DNA from: Paenibacillus sp. ACRRX
GTDB lineage: Bacteria > Bacillota > Bacilli > Paenibacillales > Paenibacillaceae
Reading direction: 5' to 3'
DNA length: 64,000 nt
NCBI RefSeq assembly: GCF_022346885.1
Contig: NZ_JAKRNK010000009.1
Span: 124,001 to 188,000, forward strand
The position numbers were made by a program, and so were the translations under genes. This document shows positions 55,114 through 64,000 of this stretch, in pieces (position 1 is the stretch's first letter; every line of letters starts with the position of its first letter). Under the pieces are notes generated by a model. The model was not told the DNA's origin and ran no database searches. It saw nothing but the letters and a program-made list of their open reading frames with translations.

Positions 55114-55147
55114 AAGATTAGAGCTATACATAGGTAGCTCTAATCTT
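55114..55147 (+). terminator. Hairpin after the GGDEF-EAL gene
   Basis: Perfect 13-bp stem AAGATTAGAGCTA/TAGCTCTAATCTT, 8-nt loop, then only TATG. A strong fold with a weak U-tract. Confidence 0.6.
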
Positions 55148-55345
55148 ATGTGGATTGTAACGGTCACCTTGTTAAGGACCGTATAATTATCAATTAGCAA
55201 TGATTATATTTTAACTCGGAGTATTCTTTTTACAGGGTGATGTATGTTCTACAGTGCTGTAATAAAACTGGAGTATACTAGGAGAAAGACATGAGTATTC
55301 AAAAGCTTTTTTGATTAATACATATACATCAAAGGTGTGATTTAG

Positions 55346-56173
55346 TTGCAAGAAATACAAGGTGATTTATTCACCATGCCTACGCTGCAAGCAGATTTTG
55401 AAGCGCTTGGTGTGAAGCCTGGGATGACACTGCTGCTGCACTCATCCATGAAATCCTTAGGAGGATGGGTTGCAGGCGGGTCTGTCGCCGTCATTTCGGC
55501 GTTGGAGGAGGTGTTGACTCGTAATGGCACATTAGTGATGCCTACGCATACCCCGGATTTATCTGATCCGTCTATATGGAAATGCCCTCCTGTCAGAGAA
55601 TCATGGTGGGGACCAATTATGCAATCCATGCCTGCTTTTGATGCAGACTTGACTCCTTGTCCGGAGATGGGGATCATCCCTGACAATTTCAGAAAACAAA
55701 AAGGGGCGCGGCGCAGTCAGCATCCGCAAGTATCGTTCGCCGCTTGGGGATACCACCGGGATTATATCGTTTCTGACCACAGTCTGGAACATAGTCTGGG
55801 CGAAGAATCACCATTAGCAAGAATGTATGATTTGAACGGTTGGGTGCTGCTGCTTGGGGTAGGTCATGACCATAATACCTCTTTGCACTTGGCAGAGTAT
55901 CGGGCGAACTATCCTAACAAACAAACGACAGTGTACAAAGCCCCGATCATCCTGAATGATGAGCGGCGTTGGGTAGAGTACTCCGATCTTGATTTTGATT
56001 CAGACGATTTTGAGCAGATAGGATCGGATTTCGAAAATGATACCAAAAATGCACGCAGAGGCCGTATCGGAAATTCGACTGCGCTGTTGATGCCGGTTAA
56101 GGAGCTGGTGGACTATGCCGTTCAGTGGATGGAGATAAATAGAGGTACAGCGGCATCAGACTGTGGCAACTAA
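55346..56173 (+). CDS. AAC(3)-family N-acetyltransferase (YokD-like)
   Basis: A 275-residue protein of the antibiotic N-acetyltransferase family (PF02522). GMTLLLHSSMKSLGGWVAGGSVAVISALEEVL, GTLVMPTHTPDLSDPS, RRSQHPQVSFAAWG and LLLGVGHDHNTSLHLAEYRA with the family His residues are present. Relatives acetylate aminoglycosides at N3, but many chromosomal members (YokD, FrbF) use other substrates, so resistance is not shown. The start is TTG 55346 behind AAAGGTGTG. It stands alone, with no mobile element nearby. Confidence 0.9.
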   Translation: MQEIQGDLFTMPTLQADFEALGVKPGMTLLLHSSMKSLGGWVAGGSVAVISALEEVLTRNGTLVMPTHTPDLSDPSIWKCPPVRESWWGPIMQSMPAFDADLTPCPEMGIIPDNFRKQKGARRSQHPQVSFAAWGYHRDYIVSDHSLEHSLGEESPLARMYDLNGWVLLLGVGHDHNTSLHLAEYRANYPNKQTTVYKAPIILNDERRWVEYSDLDFDSDDFEQIGSDFENDTKNARRGRIGNSTALLMPVKELVDYAVQWMEINRGTAASDCGN

Positions 56174-56318
56174 GATTAAATAGTATTAGAGTAGGGCTAT
56201 CTTATTAAAGTTAGACGATATTAAAAAGTATTTTTTTATAAAAAAGTTCAGTTGACCGCTGAGTAAAGGAGATCTTGCTCTGGTTGAACGGGGCTTTTTT
56301 TTATTTTATACTCATTGT
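56174..56318. other. Intergenic region before the AraC gene
   Basis: T-runs at 56231-56237 and 56295-56304 with weak stems; a possible terminator of the acetyltransferase gene. No gene. Confidence 0.35.
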
Positions 56319-56333
56319 TGACAATAATTATCA
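56319..56333 (+). promoter_or_regulatory. Fur-type 7-1-7 box
   Basis: TGACAATAATTATCA matches the Bacillus Fur consensus TGATAATNATTATCA with one mismatch, and overlaps TTGACA at 56318-56323. It lies 191 bp before the AraC start. The gap includes a short frame from ATG 56367 (20 codons to a TAG) that I do not count as a gene. Confidence 0.5.
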
Positions 56334-56524
56334 ACGTGGAAAGTTACAATATGGAGTATTAGTACGATGAGTACAGCTAAAAGAAAAGATCATTCGTTCT
56401 ATTATCTATTCATGAACATTCAGCATTAGGTGGAAATGACAGCAGAGTGGATGACCAGCGTAACTGTAGTCAATTTTATTTTGACTGGTCAAGCGTCTCA
56501 CATTACATTTATGAATGAGAGGTC

Positions 56525-57274
56525 ATGATGAAATTAATTGGGGTATCGGAACAATTCCTTGTGCTGTTGGGCCGAGAAAATAATGATCAGATCCACCGTC
56601 ACTATGACATCCAATTACAGATCCCGACAAGCAGCATGATTATTAATGGTAAGCGCACGACGGATCAAGTGTTAATTGACAGCAATGTCAAACATATCAC
56701 CTCGTTTGCAGACGGTGATATGCTGTCTTTTCTGATCCATCCTGAGTCCAGGATTGGCCAGAACATCAGGCGCCATTATTTTAAATCTGATCGTATAGCG
56801 ACGGCTCATCTTTCAGGCCTTGTGGAGCAAATTAAAGTGATCTACGAGTCGATGACTGATCTGAATAGATTAAAGAGGGTAACCCATACGATCTTGGACC
56901 GTTTTATCATTGATCCTTCTGATCTTCAACAATTAGATGATCGTGTAACGGATATGCTGAATTGCATTCACTCGGCTGACCTCGCACATTTGCAATTAGC
57001 TGATGTATTAAACAGCGTGCACTTATCCAAATCACGGCTTACTCATTTATTTAAAAATGAGATGAAAATTTCGGTGATGAGATATATGACTTGGACAAGA
57101 TTGTTTCGTGCAGCCCAGTCATTGGTTTTTTCGAATGCATCGATTACCGCAACTGCCCACCAATTTGGATTTGCCGACGCATCCCATTTTTCTCGTGTCT
57201 TTAAAGAGAGCTTTGGTTATTGTCCCAAGCGGCTAGTTCAAGAAAAGAAGACGACCGTCTCGTTCATGTTTTAA
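56525..57274 (+). CDS. AraC-family transcriptional regulator
   Basis: A 249-residue regulator. An N-terminal cupin-like ligand domain (HRHYDIQLQIPTSSMIINGKRT and SFADGDMLSFLIHPESRIG) and C-terminal double helix-turn-helix (LQLADVLNSVHLSKSRLTHLFKNEMKISVMRYMTWTRLFRAAQSLVF, SITATAHQFGFADASHFSRVFKESFGYCPKRL). It probably controls the adjacent alpha/beta hydrolase (62 bp downstream, same strand) and perhaps itself. Two ATG codons (56525, 56528) are possible; GAGAGGTC precedes them. Confidence 0.88.
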   Translation: MMKLIGVSEQFLVLLGRENNDQIHRHYDIQLQIPTSSMIINGKRTTDQVLIDSNVKHITSFADGDMLSFLIHPESRIGQNIRRHYFKSDRIATAHLSGLVEQIKVIYESMTDLNRLKRVTHTILDRFIIDPSDLQQLDDRVTDMLNCIHSADLAHLQLADVLNSVHLSKSRLTHLFKNEMKISVMRYMTWTRLFRAAQSLVFSNASITATAHQFGFADASHFSRVFKESFGYCPKRLVQEKKTTVSFMF

Positions 57275-57336
57275 GAGCATCGCCTTGGTAGGATTGCTTT
57301 AAGACAATCAATTACCTGCCAAAGGAGATGTGTGAC

Positions 57337-58452
57337 ATGTTTAAAACGTACCATAAAAACGAGCAGTTTAATTTGCAGATTAATCGTATGTTCGCGAAGT
57401 TAAAAGACCCGCAAGTCGAAGCAGAAGTGGCTGCTGCATTGCCAAGGCTTGTCGACACAACCTCTTGGTATGAAGTGTGGAAAGAGCTTGGCGAAGCAAG
57501 CGAAGCAACTGGCAGACTTGAAATGGCTTCTAGCTGCTATCAAGCGGCCGAATTTTACTTGCCTGAATCACATCCCGACAAAAGGGATTTGTATGAGAAG
57601 TATCAACAAACTTTTTACGAGGCACATCCAGAGCTGCCAATTGAGCATGTTAAGGTCCCCTATGGTACATCGTATATGCCTGCCATTCGGCTTAAGTCCG
57701 ACAACTCGACCAACACATTACTAATTCATGGTGGTTATGATTCCTTTATAGAAGAATTTATTTTACGCGTACTGCCTTTGAAAGTTTTGGGATACGACAT
57801 TATCATGTTTGAAGGACCAGGTCAAGGTGGGGCGCTGATTCGGAATGGAATGAAACTGATACATGAATGGGAACAGCCGACTTCAGCCGTTTTGGACTAT
57901 TTCCAGCTCAAGCGAGCTGCGCTGCTGGGAATTTCTTGGGGAGGCTACTTGTGTATGCGCGCAGCGGCCTTTGAGAAAAGAATAAACCGCGTTGTCTGCT
58001 TTGACATCTTTTATTGTGGCATGGATGCATTGCTGCTTGGTCTTGACGAGGAAGACAAGTCTACATTAGAACAGTTGCTGGAACAAGATGCTGAGGATAG
58101 CATCAACCATTATGTCTACGCTTTGATGAAAGAAAGCATAGATGTGGAATGGAAAATAACAAAGGGGATGTACAATACCGGAACAAAGAGTCCTTACGAT
58201 ATGATCAGAGCGATTGAGCTGCATACGATGAAGGGGATTGAGCATCTGATTGATCAAGACGTACTGCTTCTGGCAGGAGACGAGGATCAGTATGTGCCTA
58301 TTGAGCGTTTGGCTCTAATTGAAAGCAGTTTGATTCAAGCGAAATCCGTTACCTCTAAAGTGTTTACTCGTGAAACTGGGGGAGAACAGCACTGTCAGGC
58401 AGGGAGAATGGAGTTGGCTTTTGCCGAGATTGTAAAGTTTCTTCAAAAATAA
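57337..58452 (+). CDS. Alpha/beta hydrolase (esterase/aminopeptidase-like)
   Basis: A 371-residue hydrolase. The N-terminal helical region (about 1-115) is followed by the alpha/beta core: TLLIHGGYDSFIEEF (oxyanion region), MFEGPGQGGALIRNG and the nucleophile elbow LLGISWGGYLCMRAA (Ser). The acid is likely in LLLAGDEDQYVP and the His in TGGEQHCQAGR. ATG 57337 has AAAGGAGATG 7 nt upstream. The context (Fur-type box, AraC regulator) hints at iron or siderophore metabolism, but no siderophore gene is present. Confidence 0.85.
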   Translation: MFKTYHKNEQFNLQINRMFAKLKDPQVEAEVAAALPRLVDTTSWYEVWKELGEASEATGRLEMASSCYQAAEFYLPESHPDKRDLYEKYQQTFYEAHPELPIEHVKVPYGTSYMPAIRLKSDNSTNTLLIHGGYDSFIEEFILRVLPLKVLGYDIIMFEGPGQGGALIRNGMKLIHEWEQPTSAVLDYFQLKRAALLGISWGGYLCMRAAAFEKRINRVVCFDIFYCGMDALLLGLDEEDKSTLEQLLEQDAEDSINHYVYALMKESIDVEWKITKGMYNTGTKSPYDMIRAIELHTMKGIEHLIDQDVLLLAGDEDQYVPIERLALIESSLIQAKSVTSKVFTRETGGEQHCQAGRMELAFAEIVKFLQK

Positions 58453-58489
58453 GTTGGACGGCATTGCCGCCTTATATATCTGAAGAGAT

Positions 58490-58513
58490 AGGAGCCTTCC
58501 GGCTCCTTTTTTG
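58490..58513 (+). terminator. Intrinsic terminator
   Basis: Perfect 7-bp stem AGGAGCC/GGCTCCT, TTCC loop, T6. Confidence 0.9.
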
Positions 58514-58659
58514 TTATTGTTAAGCCTCACGATCTGTTAATTTGCTTTCTCCATTCAAGACTGCACATGGTTTAACTGCAAGTACTTGATCAGGAGCTTA
58601 TTCCTATTAGTTCTGCTAGTGATTGATTTCCGGTGGTATTTGTGAAAGGTGAGATAAAC

Positions 58660-58710
58660 TTGTAAAGCGTTCTCAAGTGGGTTCTATTTGCTCCAGGATG
58701 ATGGTATAAT
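58660..58710 (+). promoter_or_regulatory. Promoter of the GH18 gene with a cre-like site
   Basis: TATAAT at 58705-58710 with a weak -35 TTCTAT (58682-58687, 17-bp spacing). Just upstream, TTGTAAAGCGTTCTCAA (58660-58676) resembles a CcpA cre site but has one extra base between the half-sites. Confidence 0.4.
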
Positions 58711-58837
58711 GACCGTGCATATGATGTTGTGGTATTAGATTTGGTCAAAATGAGTTATCGATATCTCAGTTTTTGAAAAGGTTTTCATCTATCTACAGCA
58801 TTGCCCTACATCTATTTGGAAATGAGGGATTCAGAGC

Positions 58838-59878
58838 ATGAGCAACACCAAGTTGATCTTGGCCGGTTACGCCGGCGATTCTGTGCTTCCGCAGGTAACC
58901 GCGGAGGATGCTGCAAAGCTGACCCATCTAAACGTCGCTTTTGGGCACGTGAAGCATGATCGGATCACCATCGATCATTTAGTGAATTTGTCCGTGTTAA
59001 ATGTATTAAAGGGGTACAATCCTGAGCTGCAAATCCTATTATCCGTTGGTGGCTGGAGCGCAGGCGGTTTCTCGGAAGCAGCTTCCACACAGGAAGGCAG
59101 ACGCTTGTTTGCGGAGTCTGCACTGGAAGTGCTAGAATCTGCGCCGTTTGACGGTATTGACCTGGATTGGGAATATCCGTGCTACGCGGAGGCGGGCATT
59201 ACAGCGAGTCCAGCTGACAAGCAGAACTTCACCCTGCTGCTTAAAGAACTGCGCGAGATACTGGATGCTAAAGGTAAGACAGATGGTCGCCATTATTTGT
59301 TAACGATAGCAGCCGGGGCGGACCAGTATTATATCGACGGTACGGAGATGGACGCCATTCATCCTTATCTGGACTTTATCCAATTGATGACGTATGACAT
59401 GCGGGGCGGCTTCCAGACGTTGACTGGACATCATACGAATTTATATACTTCTACGGGGGATTTATTCCGAATCAGTGTAGATGCTTCTGTTCGATTATTT
59501 GCATCAGCAGGAGTGCCTCGTGATAAAATTGTGATCGGTGCAGCCTTCTACTCTAGAATGTGGAAGAACGTTCCGGATGCAAATCACGGTTATTTACAAA
59601 TGGCAGCTTCTTCTGGCGGGTATGGCCCTGATTATACGAAGCTGGTGTCGGAGTATATAAATATGAACGGTTATATAAGGTATTGGGATGACGAAGCAAA
59701 AGCACCTTATTTATTTGATGGCAGCAGCTTTATCACTTACGATGATCCAGAGTCGCTAGCTTACAAATGCAACTATATTAAGGCTAATGGTATCGCGGGT
59801 ATTATGTTCTGGGAGTACAGCTGCGACCATACGCACGTATTGCTGGATGCTATGCATAAGGCTTACGATACAGTTTAA
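58838..59878 (+). CDS. Glycoside hydrolase family 18 (intracellular chitinase-like)
   Basis: A 346-residue single-domain GH18 enzyme. The catalytic motif DxxDxDxE is present as FDGIDLDWEYP (residues about 104-114); SVGGW and MTYDMRGGF are typical, as is GIMFWEYSCD near the end. There is no signal peptide, binding module or SLH domain, so it should act in the cytosol on imported chito-oligosaccharides or in spore/mother-cell processes. GAGGGATTCAGAGC precedes the ATG. It is isolated, without transport genes. Confidence 0.93.
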   Translation: MSNTKLILAGYAGDSVLPQVTAEDAAKLTHLNVAFGHVKHDRITIDHLVNLSVLNVLKGYNPELQILLSVGGWSAGGFSEAASTQEGRRLFAESALEVLESAPFDGIDLDWEYPCYAEAGITASPADKQNFTLLLKELREILDAKGKTDGRHYLLTIAAGADQYYIDGTEMDAIHPYLDFIQLMTYDMRGGFQTLTGHHTNLYTSTGDLFRISVDASVRLFASAGVPRDKIVIGAAFYSRMWKNVPDANHGYLQMAASSGGYGPDYTKLVSEYINMNGYIRYWDDEAKAPYLFDGSSFITYDDPESLAYKCNYIKANGIAGIMFWEYSCDHTHVLLDAMHKAYDTV

Positions 59879-59957
59879 CTGTATACCTATTTTAGAGTTC
59901 TGTTAGACGGAAGTATTTCTTGCAGTGTGCAATTGATTTTAAGCTGCTAACATAAAT

Positions 59958-60028
59958 AATCCCCTGATCGCGATTACGGAGCAACTTCGGGCACATGCCG
60001 ATAGTGATCTGTAATTCGTCAGGGGATT
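59958..60028. terminator. Bidirectional terminator
   Basis: AATCCCCTGA (59958-59967) pairs with TCAGGGGATT (60019-60028), extended by CGATTAC/GTAATTCG with a bulge. Serves the convergent GH18 and YitT genes. Confidence 0.85.
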
Positions 60029-60093
60029 TTGTGTATTAAGGTGCAAGGAATATCAAATTAAGCTGATGATAGTAGCATTTAAAATTAGAGAAG

Positions 60094-60960
60094 CTAGTGG
60101 ATGTTGTTCTTTTGGAAATTACCGCCGAGCACATCCGACACGCTTTCAATCGCAATAAATGCTTTATCGTCAATTTCATGCACGATAGCTTTCAGCTTAG
60201 CCAGCTCCAGACGCGTGACGACACAATAAATAATTTGTGTATCTTCTTTGCTGTAGCCGCCTCTGCCGTATAGGAACGTAGTGCTGCGTCCTAGGCGATC
60301 TTGGATCGCTTCTGATACTTCGTCATATTCGGAAGAAATGATCGTCACAGACTTTGATTCATTCAAACCTTCGACCACTACATCCATAACCTTGGACGCT
60401 ATATAGAAGGTGAAGATGGAGTACATTGCCGAATCCCAACCAAAGACAAATCCTGCGATAATAAAAATGAACACGTTAGTAAATAGAATAATTTGTCCAA
60501 CAGGCACTCGTGTTTTCTTTGAAACAAGAATAGCTACAATCTCGGTTCCGTCAAGCGAGCCGCCAAAGCGAAGTACAAGTCCTACACCAAGACCTAGAAT
60601 CAGACCTCCGAATAGCACCGCTAATATTTTCTCATTCGTAAATGCCGCTGCGTGGTGCAGCCAAAATGTCGTTGCCGACATCACGATAATTCCGTAAAGT
60701 GTGGAGAAGGCAAATGTCTTACCAATTTGCTTATATCCAATGATAAGAAACGGAAGATTAATGAGGAAGATAAAGATACCAAGAGGCAGTGCTGTTAACT
60801 TGGAGATAACGATTGAAATACCCGTGATGCCGCCGTCAATAACGTCATTTGGCACGAGGAACAATTCAAGTGCGACCCCCATCAATACAGCTCCGGTAGT
60901 AATAAAAATAAAACGCTTCAAATAGTCCAATACAGTTAATTTCCGATGTGTTCTAGCCAT
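60094..60960 (-). CDS. YitT-family membrane protein (DUF161/DUF2179)
   Basis: A 288-residue protein with five to six TM segments (FIFITTGAVLMGVALELFLVP, GGITGISIVISKL, GIFIFLINLPFLIIGYK, LAVLFGGLILGLGVGLVLRFGGSLDGTEIVAILVSK, IILFTNVFIFIIAGFVFG) and a C-terminal DUF2179 domain (SVTIISSEYDEVSEAIQDRLGRSTTFLYGRGGYSKED). The role is unknown. ATG 60960 is used because GAAGGG lies 9 nt upstream; the longer reading from 61008 has no site. Confidence 0.92.
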   Translation of the reverse strand: MARTHRKLTVLDYLKRFIFITTGAVLMGVALELFLVPNDVIDGGITGISIVISKLTALPLGIFIFLINLPFLIIGYKQIGKTFAFSTLYGIIVMSATTFWLHHAAAFTNEKILAVLFGGLILGLGVGLVLRFGGSLDGTEIVAILVSKKTRVPVGQIILFTNVFIFIIAGFVFGWDSAMYSIFTFYIASKVMDVVVEGLNESKSVTIISSEYDEVSEAIQDRLGRSTTFLYGRGGYSKEDTQIIYCVVTRLELAKLKAIVHEIDDKAFIAIESVSDVLGGNFQKNNIH

Positions 60961-61102
60961 GTAACGAGTCCCTTCTGTTGTAGATATGTAAGATTGTTGA
61001 TCATTCAAAAGTATGTTTATGATAACATTTCCGTATTTCGATCACAAACAAACTTTCAAATTTAAGTAATTTGGCAAGAAAATAGGGTGCAAGCAGCTCG
61101 CT

Positions 61103-61975
61103 TTATGGTGAATGAATGATGTTGCCTTGTTGTTCGCGTAAAAAGGATTGGATAAGTGCAGCTACTTTACTGGGTGCCTGCTCATCTGGACCGTTATGGC
61201 CGCATTGCGGCAGTATTTGGTGTTGAGCCTCTGGCAAAGTGGCTAGTAATTGAGTAATTGGATTGCCCATGTATAGTGGACTATTGGCGCCAGATATCAA
61301 CAGTGTGCGGGCGGCAATGCTGCGGTAATTGTCCAGTGTAGAATCTAGCCGCTGAACTTCCTTTAATTCCGGTACAATGGTAGGCAGCAGGCCCAGCGTA
61401 TGGTTCCAGTGGTCAGGCGAGCGTTGTGACATCGCCTGAAGTGCTGATTTCACAAAATTCTCAGGCATGTGCTGGATGTTCTCATCCAAACCAAGACCTG
61501 TAAGAAAGCTAATAAAGGCATCCATTTGCCTGCCCTCTTCCATCGCTTGTTCGAACCTTGGCAGCCAATTACAAGGGATGGACTGCGTAATGGATACGGC
61601 AGGTTCATATACAACAAGCTCAGTTACGGCATACACTCGTGCCGTTTCCAGTGCAACCAAGCCACCATAGCTATGTCCAAATAAAATAGTCGAGCCGGTA
61701 TGCTGAAGCACTGTGCCAGTATCTGCGATTTCCTTCTCCATTGCATATTCAGCCCCTTGTGGGCCACTGGCTTCACGTCCGCGACGGTCCATGAGGTGCA
61801 CTGTATACTTGTCTGCAAGTTCCTCGGCTAATTTCTTATAATGATAAGCACTCCGACATGTGCCGTGAAGTATGACAATGCCAGGTCCGCTTCCTATGGT
61901 TGAGCAGCTAATCCATGTTCCGTCTGCTGATTGAAGCTTAGAATGTGTATATGCAGTCTCGCGAATGAAAGGCAT
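61103..61975 (-). CDS. Alpha/beta-fold hydrolase
   Basis: A 290-residue hydrolase. IVILHGTCRSAYHY (oxyanion), DRRGREASGP, nucleophile elbow LFGHSYGGLVALE, acid region RTLLISGANSPLYMG, His in LPQCGHNGPDEQ. Typical of small-molecule esterases or lactonases; the substrate is not predictable. AAGGAGGAACAATAGA gives a strong start. Confidence 0.9.
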   Translation of the reverse strand: MPFIRETAYTHSKLQSADGTWISCSTIGSGPGIVILHGTCRSAYHYKKLAEELADKYTVHLMDRRGREASGPQGAEYAMEKEIADTGTVLQHTGSTILFGHSYGGLVALETARVYAVTELVVYEPAVSITQSIPCNWLPRFEQAMEEGRQMDAFISFLTGLGLDENIQHMPENFVKSALQAMSQRSPDHWNHTLGLLPTIVPELKEVQRLDSTLDNYRSIAARTLLISGANSPLYMGNPITQLLATLPEAQHQILPQCGHNGPDEQAPSKVAALIQSFLREQQGNIIHSP

Positions 61976-62376
61976 TCTATTGTTCCTCCTTGTCTATTGC
62001 GATTATACGGGTTCGGTGCTTTATTATGCAGATAAATGAGATGGATGATGCCAGCAGCATTTTATCACCACATAAAATTTTCTATTATTTAAGGATAATA
62101 TCGAAAAATAGACATTGTCCAGCTACATTATTGAGTGCTGTACATATCAACCTGCTTGTACAGGAACGAGTGATTTAGTGGGGCAGTGTGCACAGATAGA
62201 GTTCTTGTACATCATTCATCTGCGATGACACAAGTTTTCTCTGCTAGAGAGGGAATGGGCTGCCGGATTAACATTTCTCTGCTTCATCTAGGAGTTCATC
62301 GGGCAAACTTACACCCTTATTTCCTTTTGGACTTCAGATAGTTTGCATATCCCCATTATTTCTTGAATTTTCTTCG
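61976..62376. other. Intergenic region
   Basis: No gene, hairpin or repeat that I can support. Confidence 0.5.
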
Positions 62377-62608
62377 TTATAGTTTTCGCCTTTGGGCAGC
62401 GATAGTACTTATTTCTGCTTCCTTCTGTTCAAGTCCAAATAGTTGTTCAAGGGAAATGTTGAACAGCATTGAAAGTTGCCGTACCAGACTCTATTCGCGG
62501 ATCACTAAGACCGTTTCTCCATTTCGAGATCATGCCTTGTTCACAGAGGATCCGAATTTTGAGTTTAACTTTTCAGCTAATCATCTTGAGAAATTCCTTG
62601 TTTAACAC
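62377..62608 (-). pseudogene. Broken XRE-family helix-turn-helix regulator
   Basis: On the minus strand a GTG at 62608 opens MLNKEFLKMIS followed by a stop. In the same frame the recognition-helix part reads CEQGMISKWRNGLSDPRIES, and a further shift gives LEQLFGLEQKEAEISTIAAQRRKL to the stop at 62377. Together they follow the plan of an XRE regulator (QGMISKWENG) with at least two frame disruptions. A remnant of a lost regulator. Confidence 0.72.

Positions 62609-64000
<1,392 letters not shown>

Noticed and set aside
56367-56429. Short frame MSTAKRKDHSFYYLF... upstream of the AraC gene, perhaps its original N-terminus.
   Set aside because: It is in another frame, stops after 20 codons, and the AraC protein from 56525 already has a full ligand domain; no sound support.

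Overview
The window looks like chromosome from a Paenibacillus-type Firmicute (family Paenibacillaceae). Supporting evidence: strong AAGGAGG ribosome-binding sites, LexA/DinR-type SOS boxes of the Bacillus form, the Bacillus gene order gerM-rph-rdgB(ysnA), a YutG homologue, an S-layer (SLH-anchored) giant protein, a YitT-family protein and a spore-type collagen-like Gly-X-Thr gene. This is inferred from gene content; no 16S or housekeeping marker is present.

Layout. 1-1905: a ThuA-like gene (cut by the left edge) and a Gfo/Idh/MocA oxidoreductase, closed by a strong terminator. 1906-18791: a compact contractile-tail locus on the + strand. It holds tail terminator, sheath, tube, frameshifting chaperone, tape measure, LysM protein, hub, baseplate proteins, two large paralogous fibres, XkdW-like and XkdX-like proteins, a holin and an ArpU-type regulator. 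No capsid, portal, terminase, integrase or endolysin lies within it. Identical LexA cores (GAACGTATGTTC) stand at both ends, in front of the tail operon and in front of the regulator gene. The best reading is an SOS-induced phage-tail-like bacteriocin (tailocin) related to PBSX/diffocin tails; this is the most interesting system in the window.

18792-32500: host genes. These are an NCS2 nucleobase permease, a CNNM/CBS/CorC membrane protein (-), a methyltransferase, a metallo-beta-lactamase-fold hydrolase, a methyl-accepting chemotaxis protein (-), YutG (-), gerM-rph-rdgB and metY. 32501-46423: asparagine synthetase (-), three small orphan genes, a 1945-residue surface phosphoesterase with lamin-tail and SLH domains, an ABC-transporter remnant, a sigY-like operon (ECF sigma, membrane protein, ABC ATPase, ABC-2 permease) and a small secreted protein.

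46471-51919 (-): a five-gene system of response regulator, histidine kinase, membrane-anchored protein, substrate-binding lipoprotein and organophosphate:phosphate antiporter. It resembles phosphoglycerate/hexose-phosphate sensing-uptake systems, and its leader carries an attenuator and a cre-like site. 52120-61975: DUF4870 protein, MHYT-PAS-GGDEF-EAL protein, AAC(3)-family acetyltransferase, AraC regulator plus alpha/beta hydrolase behind a Fur-like box, GH18 glycosidase, YitT protein and a second hydrolase. 62377-62608 is a broken XRE regulator. 63006 to the right edge is the start of a collagen-like gene (Gly-Ala-Thr repeats) whose true reading frame is on the + strand.

No tRNA, rRNA, CRISPR array or insertion sequence was seen. 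Homology statements are by recognition of the protein sequences; no search was run.
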